Below are positions 28,787 to 37,674 of a stretch of DNA of 64,000 nt, one piece after another; position 1 is the first letter of the stretch, and each line of letters starts with the position of its first letter. The translations under genes and the position numbers were made by a program. The notes below the pieces were generated by a model that saw only the letters and a program-made list of their open reading frames with translations, did not search any database and had not been told where the DNA came from. The DNA comes from Pseudodesulfovibrio sp. (lineage in GTDB: Bacteria > Desulfobacterota > Desulfovibrionia > Desulfovibrionales > Desulfovibrionaceae): assembly GCF_028692895.1 (NCBI RefSeq), contig NZ_JAQUWN010000010.1:1-64000 (forward strand). The letters are read 5' to 3'.

Positions 28787-31300
28787 ATGACCACGCGCCG
28801 TCTCAAATCCCTGCTCCGGCACACGCCGTTTCGGATCCTGCTGCCGACCACGCTCATGATCCTGCTGCTGGCCGGGTCCATCTTCCTGTACCTGCTGCCC
28901 TCCCTGCAGTCGGCCTTCATGAACTACAAGAAGCAGACGATCTTCGAGCTGACCGGCGCGGTCATCCGGTCCCTGGAGCACCTCGACCGCGAGGTCCGGT
29001 CCGGGGCCCTCGCCCCGCAGGAGGCCCGTCGCTCGGCCAGGGAGATGATCCGCTCCCTGCGCTACGGCCCGGAAGGCAAGGACTATTTCTGGATCAACGA
29101 CACCTCCCCGCGCATGATCATGCACCCCTACCGGGCCGACCTGGAGGGCAAGGACCTCTCAAGCTACCGCGACCAGTCTGGCAAGGAGATCTTCAAGGAA
29201 TTCGTGCAGATCGCTGCCGAAAAGGGCGGCGGGTTCGTGAACTACTACTGGCAGTGGAAGGACCACCCCGAACGCATCTCCCACAAGATGTCCTACGTGC
29301 GCGAGTTCAAGCCCTGGGGCTGGATCGTGGGCACCGGCATCTACGTGGACGACGTGGTCAAGGAAATCGACGGCTACCGCTACAAGCTGGCCGCCATCTT
29401 CATGGTCGTCCTCCTGGTCATCTCCGCCCTGCAGTTCTACGTCCTGCGCCAGACCGCCCTGACCGAAGAGCGGCGGGTCAGGGTCCAGTCCCAGCGCGAA
29501 AAGCTCGTCCTGGCCCTGCGCGAGGGCGAGGAGCGATACCGGACCATCGCGGACTTCGCCTACGACTGGGAGCTCTGGATCGGCGTGAGCGGCGGCGTGC
29601 TCTACTGCTCGCCCTCCTGCGAACGGCTTACCGGCCGGCCGCCCGAAGCCTTCTTCGAGAATCCGGCGCTGGCGCGCGACATCATCATCGCCGACGACCA
29701 GCCCGCCTGGGACCGCTTCATGCAGGACGCCAATTGTGAAAAAGGCGACTTCCTCGACTTCCGCATCCGCAACCGCGACGGCGAGGTCCGCTGGATCAAC
29801 GTGGTCGGCCGCTCGGTCTCAGGCATCGGCATGAAGCCCCTGGGCATCCGATGCAGCATGCGCGACATCACCGGCCGCAAAAAGATGGAGGAGCAGCTCC
29901 GTCACCAGGCCCTGCACGATCCCCTGACCGGCCTGGCCAACCGCACCCTGTGCCTGGACCGCATCGGCCAGGCCATGCACCGGGCCGCCCGCCGCCCGCG
30001 CTACTTCTTCGCCGTCATCTTCCTGGACCTCGACCGGTTCAAGGTCATCAACGACTCCCTGGGCCACCGCTTCGGCGACATGGTCCTCTGCGAGACGGCC
30101 CGCCGGCTGACCGAACACGTCCGCAGCCTGGACACCGTGTCCCGCTTCGGCGGCGACGAGTTCGTCCTGCTCCTGGACGAGCTGGGCACCCCCGGCGAGG
30201 CCATCCGCATCATCAAGCGCATCCGCCTGGCCCTGACCAAGCCCTTCGCCTTCGGGGTCAACGAGGTCCAGACCTCGGCCAGCTTCGGCATCGTCCTCTC
30301 TCCCCTGGGCGACGTCCGCCCGGCCGACGTGCTCCAGAACGCCAACATCGCCATGCACCAGGCCAAGGAGGCGGGCCGCAACCGGTTCAAGGTCTTCACC
30401 GAACGGATGCTGGAAAACGCCGTGGCCCAGCTCTCGCTGGAAAACGACATGCGCTCCGGCCTGGACAACGGCCACTTCTTCATCGAATACCAGCCCATCA
30501 TGGACCTCGCGGGCGAGGACCTGATGGGCTTCGAGGCCCTGGCGCGCTGGTCGCACCCCGTGCGCGGGACCGTGCCGCCCACCGAGTTCATCCCCCTGGC
30601 CGAGGAGTCCGGCCTCATCATCCAACTGGGCGAATGGGTCCTCGACAACGCCCTCAAGACCCTGGCCGAATGGCGACGGGAGACCTCCGGGGCCGAGGAC
30701 GTCTACATGTCGGTCAACCTGTCGAGCAAGCAGTTCGCCCGCATGGAGCTGGACCGCGTCGTCCTCGACACCCTGAAGCGCCACGGACTGCCCCCCGAAG
30801 CCCTCAAGCTCGAAATCACCGAGTCCGCCATCATGGACCACCCCGAGTCGGCGGTGCGCATCCTCAACCGGCTGCGCAAGCTCGGCATCCGCTTCTCCAT
30901 CGACGACTTCGGCACGGGCTACTCCTCCCTGTCCCAGCTCCAGCAACTGCCCGTGGACACCCTCAAGGTGGACCGCTCCTTCATCTCGCGCATGAAGACC
31001 GACCCGGAAAACATGGAAATCGTCAAGGCGGTCATAGCCCTGGCCCACTCCCTGGACCTGGAGGTGGTGGCCGAGGGCGTGGAGGAGCCGGACCAGGTCT
31101 GCTCCCTCATCGACCTCCAGTGCGAGAGCGTCCAGGGCTTCTACTTCCACCGGCCCCTGGGCAAGGACGAGGCCCTGCGCCTCATGCGGTCCCGCCTGGC
31201 GGACGACGGCGAGACGCCCAAGGAGCGCATGGCCCGCGTCCGCCGGGACTGCAGCGAGGCTGCGGCCGCCGGCAAGGCCGAAGACGCGAAAGACGCCTAG
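28787..31300 (+). CDS. Membrane sensor protein with sCACHE, PAS, GGDEF and EAL domains
   Basis: An 837-residue bifunctional c-di-GMP protein. Helix at about 18-40, a periplasmic single-Cache domain (about 45-195; GKDYFWINDTSPRMIMHP, then WGWIVGTGIYVDDV), a second helix at about 203-225, PAS about 245-370, GGDEF about 375-540 with intact GGDEF (455-459), and EAL about 550-800 with intact FEALARW (583-585 region) plus the later acidic motif SIDDFGTGYSSL. Both cyclase and phosphodiesterase signatures are present; which direction dominates is not predictable. The ATG at 28787 is chosen since it begins right before the helix. Cache domains of this kind often bind small carboxylates or amino acids. 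A hairpin terminator follows. Confidence 0.92.
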   Translation: MTTRRLKSLLRHTPFRILLPTTLMILLLAGSIFLYLLPSLQSAFMNYKKQTIFELTGAVIRSLEHLDREVRSGALAPQEARRSAREMIRSLRYGPEGKDYFWINDTSPRMIMHPYRADLEGKDLSSYRDQSGKEIFKEFVQIAAEKGGGFVNYYWQWKDHPERISHKMSYVREFKPWGWIVGTGIYVDDVVKEIDGYRYKLAAIFMVVLLVISALQFYVLRQTALTEERRVRVQSQREKLVLALREGEERYRTIADFAYDWELWIGVSGGVLYCSPSCERLTGRPPEAFFENPALARDIIIADDQPAWDRFMQDANCEKGDFLDFRIRNRDGEVRWINVVGRSVSGIGMKPLGIRCSMRDITGRKKMEEQLRHQALHDPLTGLANRTLCLDRIGQAMHRAARRPRYFFAVIFLDLDRFKVINDSLGHRFGDMVLCETARRLTEHVRSLDTVSRFGGDEFVLLLDELGTPGEAIRIIKRIRLALTKPFAFGVNEVQTSASFGIVLSPLGDVRPADVLQNANIAMHQAKEAGRNRFKVFTERMLENAVAQLSLENDMRSGLDNGHFFIEYQPIMDLAGEDLMGFEALARWSHPVRGTVPPTEFIPLAEESGLIIQLGEWVLDNALKTLAEWRRETSGAEDVYMSVNLSSKQFARMELDRVVLDTLKRHGLPPEALKLEITESAIMDHPESAVRILNRLRKLGIRFSIDDFGTGYSSLSQLQQLPVDTLKVDRSFISRMKTDPENMEIVKAVIALAHSLDLEVVAEGVEEPDQVCSLIDLQCESVQGFYFHRPLGKDEALRLMRSRLADDGETPKERMARVRRDCSEAAAAGKAEDAKDA

Positions 31301-31332
31301 CGCCCCCCCTCCGGGGCCGCAACGATAACCCC

Positions 31333-31365
31333 GGGCCGGGAACTTATAACTCCCGGCCCTTGTCA
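31333..31365 (+). terminator. Rho-independent terminator after the GGDEF-EAL gene
   Basis: A 9-base-pair GC-rich stem (31333-31341 with 31351-31359), a nine-base AT-rich loop and a short T-containing tail, 30 bases after the stop of the gene before it. Confidence 0.65.
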
Positions 31366-31395
31366 TCCTCCCCGTGGATGCTTACACTTTGATTC

Positions 31396-31650
31396 ATGAA
31401 GAACTTCGATCCCGAACTCCTGTACGTGGAATGCAGCCTGTGCGGCCAGCCCATCATCTGGCGGCGCGGTCTGACGTCGAAACTTCTCAAGATGGCCGGA
31501 ATCGACCCCACCACCCTGGACGAACGTTGCGTGATCATGTCCGAGGGCTGCCCCGCCTGCAAACCGGGCGAGACCTCCTTCACCACGCAGGTCATCCGGC
31601 TGGGCAAAGAAAAAAGCGACGCCTCCGCACGACACGCCGCAGCCAACTGA
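31396..31650 (+). CDS. Small zinc-ribbon-like protein
   Basis: An 84-residue soluble protein with two cysteine pairs, CSLC (14-17) and CPAC (52-55), spaced as in a zinc ribbon, together with a RRGLTSKLLKMAGI helix between them and a Lys/Ala-rich tail. I recognise no named family; similar short Cys-pair proteins are common in sulfate reducers. It sits between two terminators and so is its own transcription unit. The ribosome site is weak. Zinc binding and a possible role in nucleic-acid or protein contact are inferred from the ribbon alone. Confidence 0.6.
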   Translation: MKNFDPELLYVECSLCGQPIIWRRGLTSKLLKMAGIDPTTLDERCVIMSEGCPACKPGETSFTTQVIRLGKEKSDASARHAAAN

Positions 31651-31676
31651 CCCGGCCCGGCCAAACGGACGCGCCC

Positions 31677-31727
31677 GAACGCCCGCATCCCGCCCCACAG
31701 GCGGGGATGCGGGCGTTCGCGCTTTTT
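31677..31727 (+). terminator. Strong rho-independent terminator
   Basis: A long stem (about 31677-31694 with 31700-31718, one bulge) followed by a stretch ending in CTTTTTC, 27 bases after the zinc-ribbon gene. It isolates that gene from the phage tail module. Confidence 0.88.
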
Positions 31728-31783
31728 CGGCCCCGCCCGTCGCGCCCGTGAGGAGAGGCATCCCGCCCCGCGCCTCCGCCCCT

Positions 31784-31850
31784 CCCTGCCGAGTCATGCC
31801 GATTTTACCCGTTTTGCCCCCTTTCGTTTCCGATCTTGCCCGGAGCCGCT
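31784..31850 (+). promoter_or_regulatory. Upstream element, copy I (orphan)
   Basis: This stretch is similar to the region before the lone gp11-like gene. It shares GCCGAGT, a 20-base block TTTTACCCGTTTTGCCCCCT (31804-31823), and a CCG...CCC-G-AGCCG block downstream. Unlike copies II and III it has no gene directly after it; a hairpin (31904-31939) and copy II follow. It may once have served a gene that is gone or moved. Confidence 0.6.
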
Positions 31851-31954
31851 TTTCCCACGCCGGATAGCCGGGGCGGGATATCTCCCAACCCGCTGATTTT
31901 CCAGGCCCCGCCCCGTCCCTCTGCCGGACGGGCGGGGCCGAGCCCTTTCCGGGA

Positions 31955-32086
31955 CCCTGTCAACACGTAAAGTTATGCTTTTTTTACCCGCTGGGGCCCC
32001 GATTTTACCCGTTTTCATCCCGGGCCAAAAACCGGGTCTACACTGCGCCACATGCCCGGGCGAGCCCGGATTCGCAAGGAGGCGCC
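31955..32086 (+). promoter_or_regulatory. Upstream element, copy II (leader of the tail module)
   Basis: The 132 bases before the gp12-like gene align along their whole length with those before the gp11-like gene at 43491. Shared blocks in order: CCCTGTCAA, AGTT, GC then seven T and ACCCG (same offset of 31 bases in both), GTTTTC, GCC then AAAACC, CTA, and CGCC, with at most one base of length difference. The ribosome site AAGGAGG precedes the start. A common promoter or operator is likely; no sigma-70 hexamer pair is convincing. Confidence 0.75.
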
Positions 32087-34180
32087 ATGAGCATCGCCAC
32101 CCCATCGCTCACCAACTTCACCGCCGGGGAAATCAGTCCCCGCCTGGAGGGCAGGACCGACCTGTCCAAGTACTTCAACGGCTGCCGCGTGCTGGAGAAC
32201 TTCCTGGTCCATCCGCACGGCGGGGCCATCCGCCGCTCCGGACTGCGTTTCGTGGCCGAGGCCATGAACCCGGCCCGGCCGGTGCTGCTGATCCCCTTCG
32301 AGTTCAACGCCAGCCAGACCTACGTGCTGGAGCTGGGCGAGGACGGGACGGGCCAGGGCCGGATGCGCGTGTTCACGAACCACGGCGTGGTCCTCTCGGA
32401 CGGCGAGGAATACCGGCGGGACATCCCCTACACGGCCGACCAGTTCGAAAAGCTGCGCTACGCCCAGTCGGCCGAGGTGCTGATCCTGGTCCACCCGGAC
32501 CACCCGGTGCGCAAGCTGACGCGCGTGGACCACGACGACTGGACCCTGGAGGAGATGGAATTCGTCAGCCCGCCCGAGGCCTGGACCGAGGGCAACTACC
32601 CGTCGGCGGTCTGCTTCTTCGAGCAGCGGCTGGTGCTGGCGGCCACGCCGGACCGACCGGGGACGCTCTGGTTCTCGCGCACCGGGGAGATGACCGACTT
32701 TCGCCTGCGCACCCGCGAGGTGCCGTTCGACGGCTGGCGCGACCGCGAGATCGTCAACGGCTCCGGGGAGATGCGCGACGGCGCGGCGGGCGACACCCTG
32801 GTCATCCTGGACGGCGACGGGTTCGAGGCCGCGGACGGCCTGCGCGGCCAGCATCCGGACGGCACGACCCGCTACTACCGCTACAAGGGCGACAAGAACT
32901 ATTCGGCCTCGGGCGCGGACCTGACCCTCACCTTCGAGACCTCGCCGGGGGCCGCAGGCATCGAGGCCATCTGGGACGGCGAGGGCGCGCTCAACGAGGA
33001 CTGCTGGGAGTGCTTCGAGCCCGGCGACCGCACCGACGGACCGGCCGGGGAGGACCCCCTGGACGACGACGCCATCGAGGTCACGCTGTCCGGCCGCCAG
33101 GCCAACGGCATCGAGTTCCTGGAGCCGCGCACCAAGCTGTGGGTGGGCACGGCGGGCGGCGAGTGGACCATCTGCGGCTCGCTGGGCGACGCCGTGACCC
33201 CGGCTTCCATCAAGGCCAACCAGGAAGGCACCTGCGGGGCGTCCACCACCCGGCCCGAGGCCGTGGGCTTCGCCACCCTCTACATCCAGCGGGCCGGGCG
33301 CAAAGTCCGCGAAATGTCCTACCGCCTGGAGTCCGACGCCTACGTCTCCCGCGACCTGACCATCCTCTCCGAGCACATCACCGCGCCCGGGCTGGTCCAG
33401 TTGGCCTGGGTCCAGGAGCCGGACGCCATCCTCTACTGCCTGCGCTCCGACGGCGCGGTGGCGACCCTGACCTACGAACCGGACCAGGAAGTGGCCGCGT
33501 GGTCGCGCGTGGTCACGGACGGCGTGGTGGAGGGCGTGGCCTCGGTCTTCTCGGCCCAGTCCATGCGCGACGAGCTGTGGACCGTGGTCCGGCGCGAGGT
33601 CATGGGCGAGGAGCGCCGCTACATCGAATACCTGGAGGCCAACTTCGACGGCGACATCGACGAGGCCTTCTTCGTGGACAGCGGCCTGACCTACCGAGGC
33701 GCCCCGTCGTCCACGATCCACGGCCTGGTCCACCTGGCCGGGCGCACCGTGGCCGTGCTGGCCGACGGCGCGGTCCAGACCGACAGGGTGGTGGCCGAGG
33801 ACGGCTCCATCACCCTGGACCGGCCCGCGTCCGTGGTCCACGCCGGGCTGCCCTACGTCTCCCGGCTCCAGCCCATGCGGCTGGAGGCGGGCAGCGCGCG
33901 CGGCACTGCCCAGACCAAGCAGAAGCGGATCACCAAGGTGGCCGTGCGCTTTCACGACACCCTGGGCGGCAAGGTAGGCCCGGACGCGGACACCCTGGAG
34001 ACCGTCTGCTTCCGCTCGTCGGCCACGCCCATGGGCCGTTCGGCCGGGGCCTGGACCGGCGACAAGATCGTCAACTTTCCCCGGGGATGGGACCGGGACG
34101 GCATTCTCACCGTGGTGCAGGACCAACCTCTGCCCATGACCGTGCTGCTCATCGTCCCCACCCTCGTCATCAACGAATAA
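32087..34180 (+). CDS. Podovirus tail nozzle protein (T7 gp12-like, tail tubular protein B)
   Basis: A 697-residue virion protein. The N-terminus (TPSLTNFTAGEISPRLEGRTD then CRVLENFLVHPHGGAIRR) is the standard opening of tail tubular protein B relatives; later come SGLRFV, the NYPSAVCFFEQRLVLAATPDRPGTLWFS segment (seen as repeating VCFFEQRLVLAA) and a long beta-rich body. In T7-like phages gp12 forms the end of the short tail and seals the channel. The ATG follows AAGGAGG. It heads a five-gene tail module. Its base composition matches the host genes, suggesting long residence or a similar phage host. Family assignment is from motif memory. Confidence 0.82.
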   Translation: MSIATPSLTNFTAGEISPRLEGRTDLSKYFNGCRVLENFLVHPHGGAIRRSGLRFVAEAMNPARPVLLIPFEFNASQTYVLELGEDGTGQGRMRVFTNHGVVLSDGEEYRRDIPYTADQFEKLRYAQSAEVLILVHPDHPVRKLTRVDHDDWTLEEMEFVSPPEAWTEGNYPSAVCFFEQRLVLAATPDRPGTLWFSRTGEMTDFRLRTREVPFDGWRDREIVNGSGEMRDGAAGDTLVILDGDGFEAADGLRGQHPDGTTRYYRYKGDKNYSASGADLTLTFETSPGAAGIEAIWDGEGALNEDCWECFEPGDRTDGPAGEDPLDDDAIEVTLSGRQANGIEFLEPRTKLWVGTAGGEWTICGSLGDAVTPASIKANQEGTCGASTTRPEAVGFATLYIQRAGRKVREMSYRLESDAYVSRDLTILSEHITAPGLVQLAWVQEPDAILYCLRSDGAVATLTYEPDQEVAAWSRVVTDGVVEGVASVFSAQSMRDELWTVVRREVMGEERRYIEYLEANFDGDIDEAFFVDSGLTYRGAPSSTIHGLVHLAGRTVAVLADGAVQTDRVVAEDGSITLDRPASVVHAGLPYVSRLQPMRLEAGSARGTAQTKQKRITKVAVRFHDTLGGKVGPDADTLETVCFRSSATPMGRSAGAWTGDKIVNFPRGWDRDGILTVVQDQPLPMTVLLIVPTLVINE

Positions 34181-34206
34181 CCTTTCAACTCCCACGGAGG
34201 AACATC

Positions 34207-34680
34207 ATGGGAATGGACCAACAGGGGGCCGCCGCGCTCAAGCAGGGCCTCAACCTGACCAGGGACTTCATGGACATGGTCAACGACGGGAGCGGCGGCT
34301 CCGACGGCTCGGACCTGGCGGAAGCCCAGGCCGGGCTCACCGAACAGGACGCCCTGGGCGAAGCCGCCGCCCGGCGGAGACAGGCCCAGGAAGCCGCCGC
34401 CGACTACCGCGACAAGGCCGAGCACCGCCGCGCCGCCAACCACGCGTCCTGGGGCGCGAGCGGCCTGGCCATGAGCGGCTCCAAGCGGATCATCAACCAG
34501 AGCGAACGGCTCAAGGACGGACAGGAGGAGGACGACATCCTCTTCCGAGGCGACCGGGAGGCCCAGGGAGCCCTGAACCAGGGCCGCAACCGGGCCAACC
34601 TGACGCGTATCGGCAACGGCGCTTCGGCCAACCGCTCCACCCTGTCCCTGGGCTCCAAGCTCTACAAATACGGAGGATAA
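34207..34680 (+). CDS. Phage internal virion/tail-associated protein
   Basis: A 157-residue, Gly-, Ala- and Gln-rich soluble protein, largely helical, with ALGEAAARRRQAQEAAADYR and a central SWGASGLAMSGSKRIINQ segment. Small Ala-rich proteins placed between the gp12-like gene and the tail fibre gene in podoviruses are commonly internal virion (gp14-like) proteins that enter the cell during DNA delivery; the position and the GASGLAMSGS motif fit. The ATG at 34207 has a CGGAGGAA ribosome site. Two bases separate its stop from the next start. Exact role not certain. Confidence 0.6.
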   Translation: MGMDQQGAAALKQGLNLTRDFMDMVNDGSGGSDGSDLAEAQAGLTEQDALGEAAARRRQAQEAAADYRDKAEHRRAANHASWGASGLAMSGSKRIINQSERLKDGQEEDDILFRGDREAQGALNQGRNRANLTRIGNGASANRSTLSLGSKLYKYGG

Positions 34681-34682
34681 TC

Positions 34683-35675
34683 ATGACCATCGCATCGACC
34701 ATCAGCAAGACGCTATACGCGGGCAACGGCTCCACCACGGCCTTCGCCATCCCCTTCCCCTTCATCGCCAACCAGGACCTGGAGGTCGTGCTCTCGGGCG
34801 CGGACGGGGAGCGCGTGCTCACCCTCGGCACCGACTACCAACTCTCCGGCGCGGGCGAGTCAGGCGGCGGGACCTGCACCCTGACCACCCCCCCGGCCAC
34901 GGGCGAGACCCTGGTCATCCGGCGCGACCCGGCCCCGGTCCAGGAGGTGGACTACGTGGAGAACGACGCCTTTCCGGCCAGCACCCACGAGGGGGCCCTG
35001 GACAAGCTGACCATGATCTGCCAGGCCCTGGCCGAGCGGCTGGACCGGACCATCACCTTCCGCGTCTCGTCCGCCGTCTCTGGCGTGCAGTTGCCCGATC
35101 CCGCGCCGGGCAGGGTCCTCGGCTGGAACGGCGGCGGCGACGACCTGTCCAACCTCGACCTGGCCGCCCTGGGCGAGATCGCCCTGCCCCTGGCCGTGAG
35201 CCAGGGCGGCACCGGCGCGACCGAATCGGCCCAGGCCCTGGCCAACCTGGGCTTCGGGACCACCGGCCGCCTGGTGGCCGGAGCCGCCACGCCCGGGGAG
35301 GCGCGCGCCGCCATGGGCGCGGAACCGGCCGACACCGCCATCCTCAAGGCCGAGGAGGCCGCGCTGCTCATGGCCGTGTTCGGCGACCAGGCCCAGGCCC
35401 ACACCGGCGCTGACCTGTCCGCCCTCGCCGTGAACCGCAATCATGTGTCCTGGTCCCTGACCGCCGCCAGCATCTTCAGCGACGTGACCCTGCCCTATGA
35501 CGGGACCTACGTGTTCCACGTCTATCCCGGCGGGAACGGGCTGTCCCTGGCCGCGTCCTACAAGACCGACGGCAACCTGGCCGACCCGGACTCCGCGGCC
35601 GGGGAAATCCGGATCGTCGTCGAGCGGTTCAACGCCCGCAAGACCATCGTGGCCTTGCAGAACATGGAGGCCTAG
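34683..35675 (+). CDS. Tail fibre protein with T7 gp17-like N-terminus
   Basis: A 330-residue protein. The first 140 residues follow the phage T7 tail-fibre attachment domain: YAGNGSTTAFAIPFPFI, then a strand LEVVLSGADG and LDKLTMICQALAERLDRT. The middle carries LAVSQGGTGATESAQALANLG, the very common tail-fibre motif that joins shaft segments, and the end (VTLPYDGTYVFHVYP) is a beta-rich tip domain. It should be anchored to the tail by the N-terminus and reach out to the host surface. Translation is coupled to the previous gene through CGGAGGATA over its stop. The adhesin gene follows immediately. Confidence 0.85.
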   Translation: MTIASTISKTLYAGNGSTTAFAIPFPFIANQDLEVVLSGADGERVLTLGTDYQLSGAGESGGGTCTLTTPPATGETLVIRRDPAPVQEVDYVENDAFPASTHEGALDKLTMICQALAERLDRTITFRVSSAVSGVQLPDPAPGRVLGWNGGGDDLSNLDLAALGEIALPLAVSQGGTGATESAQALANLGFGTTGRLVAGAATPGEARAAMGAEPADTAILKAEEAALLMAVFGDQAQAHTGADLSALAVNRNHVSWSLTAASIFSDVTLPYDGTYVFHVYPGGNGLSLAASYKTDGNLADPDSAAGEIRIVVERFNARKTIVALQNMEA

Positions 35676-35677
35676 CC

Positions 35678-37663
35678 ATGCTGACGCCAAAGGAAGGAAG
35701 CGGCTCGGCTCGGGTCTGGCCGGCGCCCATCGGCTGGTCGGCGCTCGTCGAATCGGCCATGGCCTCGACCGGGACCGCAGCGACCGACTGCACGGTCCAT
35801 TTCGGCTGGAAGCCCACGGCGGCGACCATCGCGCCGCTCAACGACATGACGGGCCACTACCTCATCACCATCCGCAAGGTTGGGTCGACCGTTACTGTCT
35901 GGAAGCAGGGTACCCAGCTCGCGGCGTACGGCGGCAGCGTCGGGGCCACCTATGCCGAGTTCATTCAGAACGTGCTGACCTACTATGCCGGAAGCTATTA
36001 CGGCTACTTCTCGCGGCTGGTCGTGGTCGACGGGAACGGCGGGTACACCTACGCTGATTTCATGGAGCTGTCCGAGCGCGTGACGGGCTTGTGGGTTCCC
36101 AGGAAGCCCGCGCTTGCATCGTTCACCCAGGTCGAGACACCGCAGTTCACCGGCGGCACGGCGTTCGGTGCGAACATGGGTGACTTCTCCGCCGGGAACG
36201 CGTTTGACATGAACGCCTCCACGCGCTGGGCGTCGGACAGCTCCGGTGTGATCGGCTATCTTCTCCCGGCGGCCAAAACCATCGACGGGTACTCCATCAC
36301 CGCGCGCAACGACAACGATACGTATGCGCAATATGAAACGCCCAGGGACTTCACGATTCAGGGTTCCAACGACGGCTCGACATGGGACGTTATCGACACT
36401 CGCACCGGGATCGACTGGAGTTCCGCAGGACAAAAGAGAAACTTTACACTGTCCTCTCCAGCCGACTATGCCCAATACCGCCTGGTAGCCACCGCCGTAT
36501 ACTCGGGGCCCGTAGTATCTTTGGCGGAATTCAGCGGGTATGCAGCATCCTCGCAGACCTACGGATTCGGCGGCTGCTTATTGGACTTTTCCAACGCCGC
36601 CGACCTGGGCGCTGACGCAAGCGGAAACGGCAACGACTGGACCGTCACCGGCACGCAGACGGACGATACCCCCACTCACAACGGCGGCGTATCCACATGG
36701 ACTGCGTTGCCCAACCCGACAGTATGGCGGTCGTCCACCGTTGCCGACATCGTGCTGCGACAGGGAACAGGTGCAGGGGCGAGCGTCACCAGTCTGGATT
36801 TCCAGCCGGACTTTGTGGACATGAAAAGTCGCGGTCAGTCGATTGATTGGTTCGTCACTGACGCTGTGCGTGGAGTCAATAAACAGATTTACACCAATTG
36901 GCCCGCTGCACAAGGAACCTCTCCGTATATACTGACTGCATTCAATACCGACGGATACGACGTCGGACAAAGCACTAGCGTAAACGCCTCCGGTTTTAGC
37001 TACATAGACCTTTGCCTCAAGGCCGGGTCAGGCCAGGGTTTCGCCATCCACACGTTCACCCACGTCGTCGGGGTGGACTCAGTGCTCGACCACGGGCTTG
37101 GCAAGGCCGTGACATTCGCCCTCATCAAGCGCCTGGACGACTCCGGCAATTGGGCGGTGTTCCACTCCGCACTGGGCGGGGGCGCCTACCTGCTCCTCAA
37201 CAGCACCAACGCGGCTGGTTCCGCGTCAGGCATCTGGGCGACCACCTCGACAACCTTCACCGTGGGCGGGCCGCACTTCGCGAGCGGGGATTATGTCGCC
37301 TACCTCTTCACGGACTCCGACGTGTTCCGCGCGTTCAGCTACATTGGCAACGCCTCAAGTAATGGCCCCACCGTGGACCTGGGCGGCAAGCCGCTTGTCA
37401 TTCCGTTCCTGAAGGACTCCGGAAGCGCGTCTGCCTATTGGGGGTTCAAGGCGGCAGCCACAAATCCCAGCAACCCCGTGTATAACTGGCTGTATCCGAA
37501 CATCAACGCCAGCGAACACACCGGGACCGGGGCCCCGCTCATGTTCACGTCGACCGGATTCAAGGTGGCGACAGACAACGCCCCGGCCAATGGCGCGTCC
37601 GGCAATCGCATCGTCGGCCTGGCCGTCATCGAGGCCGCGACCAAATACACCAACGCATATTAA
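35678..37663 (+). CDS. Phage tail adhesin with discoidin-like domain inserted in a lectin-like domain
   Basis: A 661-residue tail tip protein. Residues 1-145 and about 290-345 make up one concanavalin/LamG-like unit (RLVVVDGNGGYTYADFMEL ... GCLLDFSNAADLGADASG), interrupted at about 148-288 by an F5/8 type C (discoidin) domain (FDMNASTRWASDSSG, FTIQGSNDGSTWDV, YRLVATAVYSG). From about 400 on come the repeats of the phage-tail DUF7483 kind: HGLGKAVTFALIKRL, DYVAYLFTDSD and SYIGNASSNGPTVDL. Such proteins bind surface glycans. Codon use is mixed, with AT-richer patches near 36300-37000. Ribosome site GGAGG lies in the preceding stop region. Confidence 0.8.
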   Translation: MLTPKEGSGSARVWPAPIGWSALVESAMASTGTAATDCTVHFGWKPTAATIAPLNDMTGHYLITIRKVGSTVTVWKQGTQLAAYGGSVGATYAEFIQNVLTYYAGSYYGYFSRLVVVDGNGGYTYADFMELSERVTGLWVPRKPALASFTQVETPQFTGGTAFGANMGDFSAGNAFDMNASTRWASDSSGVIGYLLPAAKTIDGYSITARNDNDTYAQYETPRDFTIQGSNDGSTWDVIDTRTGIDWSSAGQKRNFTLSSPADYAQYRLVATAVYSGPVVSLAEFSGYAASSQTYGFGGCLLDFSNAADLGADASGNGNDWTVTGTQTDDTPTHNGGVSTWTALPNPTVWRSSTVADIVLRQGTGAGASVTSLDFQPDFVDMKSRGQSIDWFVTDAVRGVNKQIYTNWPAAQGTSPYILTAFNTDGYDVGQSTSVNASGFSYIDLCLKAGSGQGFAIHTFTHVVGVDSVLDHGLGKAVTFALIKRLDDSGNWAVFHSALGGGAYLLLNSTNAAGSASGIWATTSTTFTVGGPHFASGDYVAYLFTDSDVFRAFSYIGNASSNGPTVDLGGKPLVIPFLKDSGSASAYWGFKAAATNPSNPVYNWLYPNINASEHTGTGAPLMFTSTGFKVATDNAPANGASGNRIVGLAVIEAATKYTNAY

Positions 37664-37674
37664 AGGAGGACATC

